Below are positions 1 to 7,684 of a stretch of 64,000 nucleotides of DNA, in pieces; the first letter of the stretch is position 1; the number at the start of each line of letters is the position of its first letter. The translations under genes and the position numbers were made by a program. The stretch comes from SABI01 sp963677695 (GTDB lineage: Bacteria; Spirochaetota; Spirochaetia; Sphaerochaetales; Sphaerochaetaceae): NCBI GenBank assembly GCA_963677695.2, contig CAXXUJ010000001.1, forward strand, positions 1,116,001 to 1,180,000, in the 5' to 3' direction. The notes under the pieces were generated by a model. It made no database searches. It was not told the origin of the DNA and saw nothing but the letters and a program-made list of their open reading frames with translations.

Positions 1-1532
1 TTCGCATCAGATGCTGTCAGAGTTCGTGAAATCCCCTTTGCTGTGAGCGTACCCTTTTTCACCCAGGATGGGATTCGTATGAAGAGGGAGAAGTCGACAG
101 GAGTTTCCTGTTCGATTACTATCTTCACTGTACCGTCATACGGATAGCCGGTGAGCTGTTTCAGTTTCACTTCCTGTCCTTGTACCTGTAGTGTGCTCTC
201 GCTCTGACCATATATGCCGGTGTAGATGCCCTTTTCCGATACCGCATAAGTATATTCACTGCTTTCAGCGAGGATTCTCACCATGTTCGGAGGGCAGCAG
301 AAGGAGGAGAGGTAAGGAGTTCGGGTCCTTTCCCACTTGAGATGGAAGGGGAGGGGAGCATCTTCCCTTTCCAGTGGATTGGAGTAGAAGTAGCGGAGAC
401 CGTCTCGGCTCACCGAGGCAAGGATCAGGTTGTAGAACGACTGCTCCACCCTGTCGACATGGACAGCCTGTTCATTGAGGGAGAAGAGTCTCCAGTTGAA
501 GAAGATGTTCCCGACAGTTGCACAGGTCTCGTTGTAGGCTGTCAGGTTCGGAAGTTCAAAGGGACGTCCGTACGACTGATGGGTACGGTTCAGATTGGGA
601 TGATCACCGGCGAAGCCGGAGGGAGAAACCCCGTCATACAGTGCTCCGCAGCCGCTGTTGATATACATCTTGGTCAGCTCTTCGCTTTCCCATACCTTCA
701 TCAGCATATCACCGAGAGAGGCATCGCCCCGCTCTGCGACCAGGTCGGCAACACCGCTGTACAGGTAGGTCGCCCTGACGGCATGACCCACCATCTCCTT
801 ATGCTCGGCCAGGGGCAGCCTGTCCTGATTGTCATCTGTTCCATCGGTGACTTCGTCTCTCAGCCTTATGGCAAGTTCTGCCGTGTCGAGGTGTTTCTCA
901 TCCCCTGTCTCCCTGTACAGATCTATCAGGGCCATGTAATGGGAGGGACAGATAGCTGTCTTCGCGTTATGGTTCTTTTGGGCCTCTTCAAACAGTCCCT
1001 TCAGGGAGGAGGCGGCCTTCAGGCCAAGACCGAGAAGCCTCTCTTCCCCTGTTGCACGTCTGTTGATGATTCCGGCAGTGATCAGGTGACCGAGATTGTA
1101 GGCTTCGAAGTTGAGGATATTTCCCAGCTCTTCTGCATTTTCTCCCTTGTTCACCGCGATGGTGAATTTGGTGAAGATATAGCCGTCATCACGCTGAACG
1201 GAGGCGATGAGATCGATCGTTGAGTCGATCTTCTCTTTTAATTCCTTATCCTGTGTGATTCCCCATATATAGGAAGCGGCCTCAAGCCATTTATAGAGGT
1301 CTCCGTCCTGAAACGGAGGGTCGTGGTGTTCTCCCTGTTGTTCCCCTGCCGCGATACGGAAGTTTGCGAGGTTGTGACTGATAGCATCGTCGTCGAAGAG
1401 ACGGTAGATGTTGGGAAGGATGGAATCCCGGCAGAGGTCGAACTGATGCTTCCAGAACCCTCCTGTCCAGAGAGTGCTCTGGAGAGAAGGATTTGTAAGC
1501 TTTGCAAAGGGACTGATGGAAGGTGTGTTCAT
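1..1532 (-). CDS. GH127 (DUF1680) beta-L-arabinofuranosidase, 3' end outside window
   Basis: The gene starts at the ATG at 1532, reads leftward and is still open at base 1, so about 510 codons of an expected ~640 are visible. Its start is MNTPSISPFAKL. The GH127 landmarks are present: FQDGDLYKWLEA with DGYIF in the first 130 residues, then YNETCATVGN (the conserved Glu-Thr-Cys segment) and FCCPPNMVR (the Cys-Cys-Pro zinc and nucleophile segment of HypBA1-type enzymes), then a C-terminal beta domain with GYPYDG and RIPSWV. The family removes terminal beta-L-arabinofuranosyl or related furanosyl units by a cysteine nucleophile bound to zinc. There is no signal peptide, so it should act in the cytoplasm on sugar brought in by the adjacent importer. 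It is the last visible gene of the importer operon, 10 nt after the second permease. The exact sugar is inferred from the family only. Confidence 0.9.
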   Translation of the reverse strand, partial: MNTPSISPFAKLTNPSLQSTLWTGGFWKHQFDLCRDSILPNIYRLFDDDAISHNLANFRIAAGEQQGEHHDPPFQDGDLYKWLEAASYIWGITQDKELKEKIDSTIDLIASVQRDDGYIFTKFTIAVNKGENAEELGNILNFEAYNLGHLITAGIINRRATGEERLLGLGLKAASSLKGLFEEAQKNHNAKTAICPSHYMALIDLYRETGDEKHLDTAELAIRLRDEVTDGTDDNQDRLPLAEHKEMVGHAVRATYLYSGVADLVAERGDASLGDMLMKVWESEELTKMYINSGCGALYDGVSPSGFAGDHPNLNRTHQSYGRPFELPNLTAYNETCATVGNIFFNWRLFSLNEQAVHVDRVEQSFYNLILASVSRDGLRYFYSNPLEREDAPLPFHLKWERTRTPYLSSFCCPPNMVRILAESSEYTYAVSEKGIYTGIYGQSESTLQVQGQEVKLKQLTGYPYDGTVKIVIEQETPVDFSLFIRIPSWVKKGTLTAKGISRTLTASDA

Positions 1533-1542
1533 TTCTGAGCTC

Positions 1543-2370
1543 CTAGCCTTTTACTGCACCGGTGGTGAGTCCGGCTATGATATGTCTCTGCAGCAATGCA
1601 TAGACGATGAGTACGGGAAGAATGGCCATCATCATGAAAGCGAAGACTGTTCCCCAGTTCGTGTAGTACTGGGATACGAAGTTGTAGATACTGATGACGA
1701 TCGGCCATTTCTTGCTGTCGCTGACAAGGTAGAAGGGAGCGAGGAAGTCGTTCCATACATTCGTCACCGTGACAATGGTACTGGTGACCAGCGGGGTTCT
1801 CAGCAGGGGAAGGATGATCATGGTGAACATTCTCGGGTAGCTGCACCCCTCTATCAGAGCAGCTTCATCTATCTCCCTCGGGACGGTCTTCATGAATCCC
1901 GTGAGGAGGAAGGTGGCAAAGGGGAGGTTTATTGCCGCATAGAAGAGGATGATTCCTATGTAGGTGTTGTGGGTTCCTGTCTGCATCATCAGTTTGATGG
2001 TCGGGATGATGGAGATGGGGACGATGATTCCTCCGAAGAGGGCAAAGTAGACGATGCTTCCCAGTTTCCCGTTTCTTCTCTGTATGATGAATGCCGCCAT
2101 CGATGCCGATGCGTTCACAAGGAAAGTAGCTGCTATGGTGATGATGAAACTGTTTTTCAGCCCTCTCCAGAAGTAGGGTTTCGAAAGGACGGTCACATAA
2201 TTCTCCAGTGTCGGGTTCTCAGGGAGTGTCAGTTTGAACTGAGCCGATTCCTTCATATCCTTGAAGGAGTTGACGACCATCATGCCGAACGGTGTGAGGA
2301 TGATGATAGAGAGGAAAACGGCGAGAACAATGAGAAAGATGTGGTAGGTTTTATTCCTGCTTGAGATCAT
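1543..2370 (-). CDS. Carbohydrate ABC importer permease, MalG/CUT1 type
   Basis: This is a 275-residue inner-membrane permease with six predicted membrane spans (the first at residues ~10-32, the last near 245-262). The cytoplasmic EAA loop, which contacts the ATPase, reads EAALIEGCSYPRMF followed by ILPLLRTPL. The length and C-terminal TTGAVKG ending are typical of the MalG partner in CUT1 sugar importers. Its ATG overlaps the end of the upstream permease by 4 nt, so the two are translationally coupled. No ATPase gene is present in this operon; CUT1 systems often borrow a shared MsmX-like ATPase encoded elsewhere, and I infer that here. The substrate is probably an arabinose-containing oligosaccharide, judged from the GH127 gene that follows. 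Confidence 0.93.
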   Translation of the reverse strand: MISSRNKTYHIFLIVLAVFLSIIILTPFGMMVVNSFKDMKESAQFKLTLPENPTLENYVTVLSKPYFWRGLKNSFIITIAATFLVNASASMAAFIIQRRNGKLGSIVYFALFGGIIVPISIIPTIKLMMQTGTHNTYIGIILFYAAINLPFATFLLTGFMKTVPREIDEAALIEGCSYPRMFTMIILPLLRTPLVTSTIVTVTNVWNDFLAPFYLVSDSKKWPIVISIYNFVSQYYTNWGTVFAFMMMAILPVLIVYALLQRHIIAGLTTGAVKG

Positions 2371-3251
2371 AGTTCCACCTCCCTGTTTTTTAGGAAGAGA
2401 AGGACAGGCAGTCCTACGATGAGAATGAGAATGCTCAGGATGATATTAGCCGCCGTGCCGGCGCCGTACAGACCTATACTGAACATGCTCATGATATAGG
2501 TATTCATCACCTCCGTGGCATACCCCGGACCTCCGTTTGTGAGGACGAGAATCATGACGAAGACCTTCATTGTCCCTATCAGAGCGAGGACGACATTGAT
2601 CGTGATCGAAGGAGCAAGGAGGGGGAGGGTAACGTGCGACAGGCGCCAGAAACCGTTTGCTCCATCTATTTCCGCGCTTTCATAGAGATCGTACGGGATG
2701 GCCTGCAGTCCTGCCAGATAGATGACCATACTGAATCCGGTTGTTCTCCACACGTCGGTCATAATGGTTGAAAAGAGGGCTACAGTTGGGTCGTTCAGCC
2801 AGTCATGGGAGAGGGCGCCGAGCCCTATCATGCGCAGAGCCTGATTAAGAATTCCGTCGGCAGGGTTGTAGATCGCGGTGAACAGATACCCGATGACGAC
2901 TGGAGAGATGACGAACGGGAGGAAGATGATCGTTCTGAAGGCGTTCCTTCCTTTCAGTCGTGCATTATTCAGCAGGACAGCAAGAAAGAGACCGAGGAAG
3001 TTCCTGGCGAAGGTGACGGAAAACGAGTAGGTGAGCGTGTTGGAGAGTGTCGCGCGGAATTTGATGTCTGCGAACAGTTCCCTGAAGTTTTCTAACCCGA
3101 TGAATGTGATCACCCTTCGGTTGATGTTCCAGTCGGTGAGACTGTAATAGAAACTGGTAAGGGTCGGAATTACGAACAGATACCCGAAGATGAGAATGAC
3201 AGGGAGTAAAAACCAGTTGGGATATCTTGACCGTTGTGTTGAACGTATCAT
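2367..3251 (-). CDS. Carbohydrate ABC importer permease, MalF/CUT1 type
   Basis: This is a 294-residue permease beginning MIRSTQRSRYPNWF. I place the start at the ATG at 3251, behind an AGAGGT ribosome-binding site, rather than at the longer open frame reaching 3314, because the extra 21 residues are hydrophilic and the family begins with a short basic tail directly before the first span (residues ~12-34). The EAA loop reads ESAEIDGANGFWRL followed by VTLPLLAPSI. It pairs with the MalG-type partner immediately downstream to form the membrane channel, fed by the binding protein encoded upstream. A 75-nt gap with a hairpin separates it from that binding-protein gene. Confidence 0.92.
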   Translation of the reverse strand: MIRSTQRSRYPNWFLLPVILIFGYLFVIPTLTSFYYSLTDWNINRRVITFIGLENFRELFADIKFRATLSNTLTYSFSVTFARNFLGLFLAVLLNNARLKGRNAFRTIIFLPFVISPVVIGYLFTAIYNPADGILNQALRMIGLGALSHDWLNDPTVALFSTIMTDVWRTTGFSMVIYLAGLQAIPYDLYESAEIDGANGFWRLSHVTLPLLAPSITINVVLALIGTMKVFVMILVLTNGGPGYATEVMNTYIMSMFSIGLYGAGTAANIILSILILIVGLPVLLFLKNREVEL

Positions 3252-3283
3252 ACGTACCTCTGATAATGAGTCGGAGATGAAGA

Positions 3284-3307
3284 CACCAGACCTGTCATGG
3301 TCTGGTG
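3284..3307 (-). other. Intercistronic hairpin after binding-protein gene
   Basis: A perfect 9-bp inverted repeat, CACCAGACC with a 6-nt loop, lies 20 nt after the stop of the solute-binding protein and before the first permease. No T-tract follows on the transcribed strand, so it is more likely an RNA 3'-end stabiliser for the upstream segment than a full terminator. The other two importers in this window have hairpins in the same place. Confidence 0.7.
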
Positions 3308-3326
3308 CCCACACAAAAGAGAAGGT

Positions 3327-4607
3327 TTAGAATCCGGGAAGTGCTCGTGCGTTTCCGGTTCTTCTGTAATTCTCGTCCATCATGTTGACAGCTTCATTCA
3401 CATCACTGTTGATGAGAAGGTTCTGAAGAATCTTCGGGAAGTCTGTGAAGGAAGAGGAGAGTCTGTTCTGGACATTGATCTTTGCTTTTCCTGCCTGATC
3501 ATAGGAGAGTACTTTTTCTTCAAACGGGAGAAGATCTGTTTCAACGCCTGTATAGACGGGAATTCCATTGTTGTATTCGAAGTAGATGTTCTGGTTCTCT
3601 ACCTTGGTCATGAATCGGACAAGGTCCATTGCCCATTCCACGTTGTCACCGCCTTCGGGAACGAGGATCTGGCGGGCGGGGGTGAGCATGGCAGTACCGT
3701 CATCGGTATCGCTCGGGAGAGGGAACCAGCCGATTGTTGCAGCCATTTCTTCCTTGCCGAAGGAATCCATGAGAGCGGGAATGAAGTTGCTGATCTGGAA
3801 TGCGATGGCAGCCTTTCCGGTTGCAAGATATTCCATCTGCTCTTCATAGGTGCCTGCCTGATAGTTATCCTGGAAATAGCCTTTATCACGCAGTGCTACG
3901 TAACGTGCGAACACGTCCTTCAGGGCAGGAATCTCATTAAGACGAAGTTCATTCTTCTCAAGCTTCTTCACACCTTCATCTCCGATAGCGGGATCGACGA
4001 GTGAGGGCCATGCGATGAGTGAGAATACCTGCATCGGCCATGCTGACTTTCCTGCTTCATAGACAGGAACGTAGCCTGCGGCCTTGGCCTTGTCGAGAAT
4101 GCTCAGCAGGTCTGCATAGTTCTTAGGTACATCGACTCCGAGTGCCTTGAATACGTTTTTGTTGTAATAGACACCGTAGGTACCGGTTCCGCCCCAGGGA
4201 GCTCCGTAGACTTTTCCGTTGTAGAGCTGGAAATTCATTGTGGCGTCAAGGACGTTGTCGAACAGAGGATCACCGGTCATCTCATGAAGACGGTCTACAC
4301 CGAATTTGGTGTACTGTTTCGTACCTGGATCCATAGTGAAGAGGTCAGGGAAGTCGTTTGTTGCAAAACGGGTCTGAAGAAGTCTTCCGTATTCTTCTCC
4401 AGCGGGAACCGCCTGAATTTCAACCTCGATTCCGCTCTCGGCAGTGTATGCCTCGAAGATCCTTTCCATCGGTTCGAGCAGTGTGGTGTTCGGTACTACG
4501 ACAGTGAGTGACTCGGGTTTTCCCCCGGCCTGCTCAGCCGCCCCGGCGGCACTGACCATTCCCGCGACTAATGCGAGCATCAGTGTAAGTACTAATATCT
4601 TTTTCAT
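3327..4607 (-). CDS. Extracellular solute-binding protein, family 1 (CUT1 sugar importer)
   Basis: This is a 426-residue periplasmic sugar-binding protein. It has a signal peptide MKKILVLTLMLALVAGMVSA with a hydrophobic core at residues 5-20 and signal peptidase I-type ends (VSAAGA). There is no lipobox cysteine, as is common for spirochaete binding proteins. The mature part has the family 1 pattern: LTVVVPNTT near the N-terminus, FTMDPGTKQYTKF, and YGAPWGGTGTYGVYYNKNVF at the hinge region. It delivers an oligosaccharide to the two permeases downstream and is the first gene of the operon. The AAGGAGG ribosome-binding site is strong, in keeping with the high expression such proteins need. The sugar is not known; the GH127 gene suggests an arabinoside. 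Confidence 0.92.
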   Translation of the reverse strand: MKKILVLTLMLALVAGMVSAAGAAEQAGGKPESLTVVVPNTTLLEPMERIFEAYTAESGIEVEIQAVPAGEEYGRLLQTRFATNDFPDLFTMDPGTKQYTKFGVDRLHEMTGDPLFDNVLDATMNFQLYNGKVYGAPWGGTGTYGVYYNKNVFKALGVDVPKNYADLLSILDKAKAAGYVPVYEAGKSAWPMQVFSLIAWPSLVDPAIGDEGVKKLEKNELRLNEIPALKDVFARYVALRDKGYFQDNYQAGTYEEQMEYLATGKAAIAFQISNFIPALMDSFGKEEMAATIGWFPLPSDTDDGTAMLTPARQILVPEGGDNVEWAMDLVRFMTKVENQNIYFEYNNGIPVYTGVETDLLPFEEKVLSYDQAGKAKINVQNRLSSSFTDFPKILQNLLINSDVNEAVNMMDENYRRTGNARALPGF

Positions 4608-4621
4608 ATTGCCTCCTTCGT

Positions 4622-4655
4622 ATCACGTGATGATGTTCATGACATCAGACGTCAT
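4622..4655 (-). promoter_or_regulatory. Two palindromes in the leader of the arabinoside operon
   Basis: Between the -10 box and the binding-protein start lie two palindromes. ATCACGTGAT (4622-4631) is perfect. ATGACATCAGACGTCAT (4639-4655) is a 17-bp palindrome with one symmetric mismatch pair. Their position just downstream of the promoter fits operators for a repressor. No regulator gene is in this operon, so the protein is unknown. Confidence 0.45.
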
Positions 4656-4667
4656 ACGTGTATATGT

Positions 4668-4696
4668 ATTACAACACGGGTTTTAGAGTCTGTCAA
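4668..4696 (-). promoter_or_regulatory. Sigma-70-type promoter of the arabinoside importer operon
   Basis: On the minus strand TTGACA (4696-4691) is separated by 17 nt from TGTAAT (4673-4668). The predicted start of transcription is near 4661, giving a leader of about 55 nt to the binding-protein ATG at 4607. Confidence 0.65.
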
Positions 4697-4790
4697 ATAA
4701 AATTTTTACATTTTTTTTAGAAAATCAGTGAAAATTTTCGAATTTGTAGGTTGAGGTTTCGTTTTCTTTTGTTTTGAGTCGAAAAAGGCG

Positions 4791-4815
4791 AAAAAAAAGC
4801 GCTGCAAAAGCAGCG
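4791..4815 (-). terminator. Rho-independent terminator of tRNA-Ala
   Basis: On the minus strand a 6-bp stem CGCTGC / GCAGCG closes a TTTT loop and is followed by a run of eight T (4798-4791). It lies 11 nt after the tRNA 3' end. Confidence 0.8.
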
Positions 4816-4826
4816 ACTTCATTGTC

Positions 4827-4900
4827 TGGAGGTAAGGGGAATTGAACCCCTGACCTTTTGAATGCCATTCAAACGCTCTAGCCAACTGAGCTACACCCCC
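4827..4900 (-). tRNA. tRNA-Ala (anticodon GGC)
   Basis: The minus strand folds into a full cloverleaf: acceptor stem GGGGGTG with TACCTCC (G-U pairs allowed), D-arm GCTCAGTTGGCTAGAGC, anticodon stem TTTGA/TCAAA closing the 7-nt loop ATGGCAT, and T-arm AGGGGTTCAATTCCCCT. The anticodon is GGC, reading the alanine codon GCC (and GCU by wobble). The discriminator base is A at 4827. CCA is not encoded and must be added after transcription. The length is 74 nt. The gene has its own promoter and terminator. Confidence 0.95.
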
Positions 4901-4912
4901 GAAACAAGAGAA

Positions 4913-4941
4913 ATAATATCGACTGCATCCTGTTTAGTCAA
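4913..4941 (-). promoter_or_regulatory. Promoter of tRNA-Ala
   Basis: On the minus strand TTGACT (4941-4936) is followed after 17 nt by TATTAT (4918-4913). It would start transcription about 6 nt upstream of the mature tRNA 5' end at 4900. Confidence 0.7.
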
Positions 4942-5071
4942 TACGAAACACTGAAGGGAAAAAGCGAATGGAACATATTTGTCTTATTCTACCTCCGATT
5001 CTCTTGAAGAAAATAGAGCAGACCGAGTGCACGGCCGGGTCCGTTGTGTGATACAATCGCCTTAAGAGATT

Positions 5072-6400
5072 ATGATCAGAGAAGATATGGAGAGGGAACG
5101 CGTGAAAGAAAAAGAGGGTTTCAGGGAGACAGCACTGAGAACGGGATATCTCTCCTTTCTCTCTATCCTTGTCTCTCTTGCCGCGGTTTTCTTCTCCTAT
5201 TCCTTCATCATGATTCTCCGGTCTGTGCATCCTCTCATTTTCTCTTCTTCCACAGCTCCTGTTCTGTTTTTCATCATACCTGCTATCGGACTCCCCCTTG
5301 CCCGCATCATTTCGCGAACCTGGGCACGTGATATCAAGGGACACGGAGTGCCCGAGATCCAGTACAGTGTCAGGGATCGGGGGGGGTATGTCCCTCTGCG
5401 AAGTGCAATAGCTAAAACGGCAGCATCGATGATCACGATCATGTCTGGCGGTTCAGCAGGACAGGCAGGACCTGTCGCTCTTATCGGTGCAACAACGGGG
5501 AGTGCAGCGGGAAGTCTGCTCAATCTCAAGTCGACCGAGAGAATCATCCTGATCGCCGCAGGTGTCGCTTCTGCTGTGACCACCTTGTTTCATACACCGA
5601 TTACGGCACTCCTGTTCACCCTCGAACTGGTGCTTGTGCAATATTCAGACCTTGCAGTTATTCCCATCATCTTTTCCACTGCCACAGCCCTTTTCTGTGC
5701 TTCACTGTTAGGGTACTCATTTCCCTTGATTCCCGTACATGTGGTCTTCTCTTTCTCTCCATCACTTGCACTCGCTGCAGCAGTAACGGCGGTTCTCTGT
5801 GCACTGATTGCCTGGGGATGGATGAAAGTTCAGTTCGCCATTGAAGATTTCTTCATCTGGAGCAAAATCCCCGAGCTCATAGAGGCTATGGCAGCAGGTC
5901 TGCTTGTGGGAGCTCTCTCCTATATAAGTTTCAGAGTATCAGGAGAGCACATGGTATCTGCGGCAGACAGCACCTTCCTTGAACATCTGTTCAGTGGATC
6001 CCTGAATGCCCCTCTCATCCTTTTCATGTTGTTCCTTATGAAATTCATTGCGAACCCCCTTACCCTGGGTGCCGGAGGGAGCGGCGGAGTCTTCGCTCCA
6101 TCATTGTTTCTCGGTGCGACAGCAGGAGCAGCGGCGGCAGGTCTTCTTGCCCTCTTCCTCCCCCTCCCGCCCGAAGCGTTTATCATATGCGCTCTGATCG
6201 GAATGTCTTCTGTTCTTGCCGGGGTGACCGGAGCGATTCTAACCGCTATTGTCCTTCCCGTTGAGGTGAGTGGAACCTACCCTCTCATCATCATCGTGAT
6301 GGCTTGTGCAGGCCTCAGTTTTCTCCTCACACGGGTGATGAACAGGGAGACTTTGTACAGCGCAAAACTGAAAAGGGAAGAGAGTGGAAGAGGGAATTGA
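5072..6400 (+). CDS. ClC-family chloride channel/transporter, variant lacking the gating glutamate
   Basis: This is a 442-residue polytopic membrane protein of the ClC family. Conserved stations are GHGVPE (the GSGIP-type selectivity segment, residues ~90), SGGSAGQAGPVALIGA (residues ~130-145), LFTLELVL (the helix carrying the inner glutamate position), and GAGGSGGVFAPSLFLGA (the GxFxP segment, residues ~330-345). In most ClC proteins the second motif is GREGP, whose glutamate gates or couples chloride to protons; here it is GQAGP, with alanine in that place. There are no CBS domains after the membrane part. The start could also be the ATG at 5087, five codons downstream, since neither has a strong ribosome-binding site. 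It is a monocistronic gene divergent from the tRNA. Confidence 0.9.
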   Translation: MIREDMERERVKEKEGFRETALRTGYLSFLSILVSLAAVFFSYSFIMILRSVHPLIFSSSTAPVLFFIIPAIGLPLARIISRTWARDIKGHGVPEIQYSVRDRGGYVPLRSAIAKTAASMITIMSGGSAGQAGPVALIGATTGSAAGSLLNLKSTERIILIAAGVASAVTTLFHTPITALLFTLELVLVQYSDLAVIPIIFSTATALFCASLLGYSFPLIPVHVVFSFSPSLALAAAVTAVLCALIAWGWMKVQFAIEDFFIWSKIPELIEAMAAGLLVGALSYISFRVSGEHMVSAADSTFLEHLFSGSLNAPLILFMLFLMKFIANPLTLGAGGSGGVFAPSLFLGATAGAAAAGLLALFLPLPPEAFIICALIGMSSVLAGVTGAILTAIVLPVEVSGTYPLIIIVMACAGLSFLLTRVMNRETLYSAKLKREESGRGN

Positions 6401-6419
6401 GACCACGAAGAAACTCTTA

Positions 6420-6440
6420 AAAACCTCCTGCGGTTTTCTT
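6420..6440 (+). terminator. Weak terminator-like hairpin after the ClC gene
   Basis: AAAACC and GGTTTT (6420-6425 and 6432-6437) pair around TCCTGC, followed by CTT. The stem is short and its right arm supplies the T-rich end. Confidence 0.4.
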
Positions 6441-6461
6441 GTGTAACAAATAGTCGTGTTT

Positions 6462-6510
6462 GATTAACAATTTGTTATTATAATAACATGTTGTAGATTA
6501 AATAACATAT
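6462..6510. repeat. AT-rich palindromic TAACA repeats upstream of asd
   Basis: The stretch contains TAACAATTTGTTA (6465-6477, a perfect palindrome about a central T) followed by two further TAACA units. It lies 100-150 nt upstream of the asd start and may be a regulator-binding region. I see no lysine-type riboswitch in the 210-nt gap. Confidence 0.3.
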
Positions 6511-6610
6511 TCTTTGAGAAAAGTATTGCATAAATACAAAGAAATAGGGTAGAGTCCTCTCACGAAGTTTAATTGATGATACATCCTTTGAAGGATCGGG
6601 AGATAAAGAT

Positions 6611-7633
6611 ATGGAAAAAATTAAAGTAGCTGTCATCGGTGCCACAGGCGCTGTAGGTCAGGTGTTCATGTGGATGCTTGCAGACCATCCCATGTTTGAA
6701 GTTGATTATATTACCGCATCTGCTGCAAGGGCAAACCAGGCATATGGATCCACAGTCCACTGGCTGCTTCCTTTCGAGATGCCTCATGCGATACGCCAGA
6801 GAGTGATAAGTGAATTCAATGCTGAAGCCATGAAGGAAAGAGGTGTGAAGATTGTCTTCAGTGCCCTTCCCGCATCGGTCGCAGCTGAAGCGGAACCTGT
6901 CCTGAGAGATATGGGCTTCTTTATCTTCTCGAACGCATCTGCAATGCGTTACCATGACAATGTACCTATCCTCATTCCTGAGACGAACATGGAAACTCTC
7001 GAGATGATCGAGGATCAGGGATTCCCCGAAAAGGGATTTGTTGTCACCAACGCAAACTGTGTAACCACAGGACTTGCCATGGCTCTCGCTCCGTTGAGAA
7101 AGTTCGGAATCAAGGAAGTGAGTGTCTGTTCCTACCAGTCAGTCAGCGGTGCGGGTTACCCCGGCCTTTCATCCTTCGATATCACTGACAACTGTATTCC
7201 CTACATCGGCGGTGAGGAAGAGAAGATTGAAAAGGAAATCAAGAAGATTCTCTCCTTTGATCCTGTCGTTGATGCCTACTGTGTCCGTGTTCCTGTCATG
7301 TTCGGTCACCTCGAAGCAGTCTGGCTTACACTTGAAGAAGATTTCACCCTTGATGATATCGAGCAGACCTGGGCAGACTTCAAGGAAGTCCCCGATCTCC
7401 CCTCAACACCTGCACAGCCGGTTGTCTATGACAGCTCCAATACCTTCCCTCAGCCGAAGTACGCTTTCTGGGGTACTCCGAAGGGCATGGAAGTCTATAC
7501 AGGAAGACTCAAGAAGAGAGACAACAAGGTCGGTTTCATGCTCATGGTCAACAACCTTGTAAAGGGAAGTGCAGGCGGATCGATTCAGAATGCTGAAGCT
7601 TTCGTAAAGAAGTACAATATTACACAGAACTAA
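6611..7633 (+). CDS. asd: Aspartate-semialdehyde dehydrogenase, archaeal/fungal-type clade
   Basis: This is a 340-residue cytoplasmic NADP-dependent enzyme that reduces aspartyl phosphate to aspartate semialdehyde, the branch point to lysine/diaminopimelate, threonine and methionine. It has the Rossmann start VAVIGATGAVGQ (residues 6-17), the catalytic cysteine in TNANCVTTGL (residue ~157), and SVSGAGYPGL after it. The spacing and the SGAGYPG segment belong to the archaeal and fungal subclass rather than the classical E. coli Asd. A GGGAG ribosome-binding site precedes the ATG. It is monocistronic and ends in a hairpin terminator. Confidence 0.93.
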   Translation: MEKIKVAVIGATGAVGQVFMWMLADHPMFEVDYITASAARANQAYGSTVHWLLPFEMPHAIRQRVISEFNAEAMKERGVKIVFSALPASVAAEAEPVLRDMGFFIFSNASAMRYHDNVPILIPETNMETLEMIEDQGFPEKGFVVTNANCVTTGLAMALAPLRKFGIKEVSVCSYQSVSGAGYPGLSSFDITDNCIPYIGGEEEKIEKEIKKILSFDPVVDAYCVRVPVMFGHLEAVWLTLEEDFTLDDIEQTWADFKEVPDLPSTPAQPVVYDSSNTFPQPKYAFWGTPKGMEVYTGRLKKRDNKVGFMLMVNNLVKGSAGGSIQNAEAFVKKYNITQN

Positions 7634-7660
7634 CTGAAACTATCAGTCAGCTTAATGGGA

Positions 7661-7684
7661 AGCACCTTCGTCAGAGGGTGCTTT
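7661..7684. terminator. Terminator between asd and the U32 peptidase gene
   Basis: AGCACC (7661-7666) pairs with GGTGCT (7677-7682), followed on the plus strand by TTCTG. It sits between two convergent genes and overlaps the last codons of the leftward U32 gene, so it may act for both strands. Confidence 0.6.

Noticed and set aside
342..1223. Long plus-strand open frame (293 codons) at the left edge
   Set aside because: It is antisense to the GH127 gene, whose reading frame has the family motifs on the minus strand.
1474..2364. Plus-strand open frame of 296 codons, acidic and cysteine-rich
   Set aside because: It lies antisense over the MalG-type permease; composition (many Asp, Glu, His, Cys) is typical of the reverse complement of membrane-protein genes.
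6441..6610. Lysine riboswitch upstream of asd
   Set aside because: The 170-nt stretch is AT-rich with short palindromes; none of the lysine-element stems or conserved loops can be drawn.
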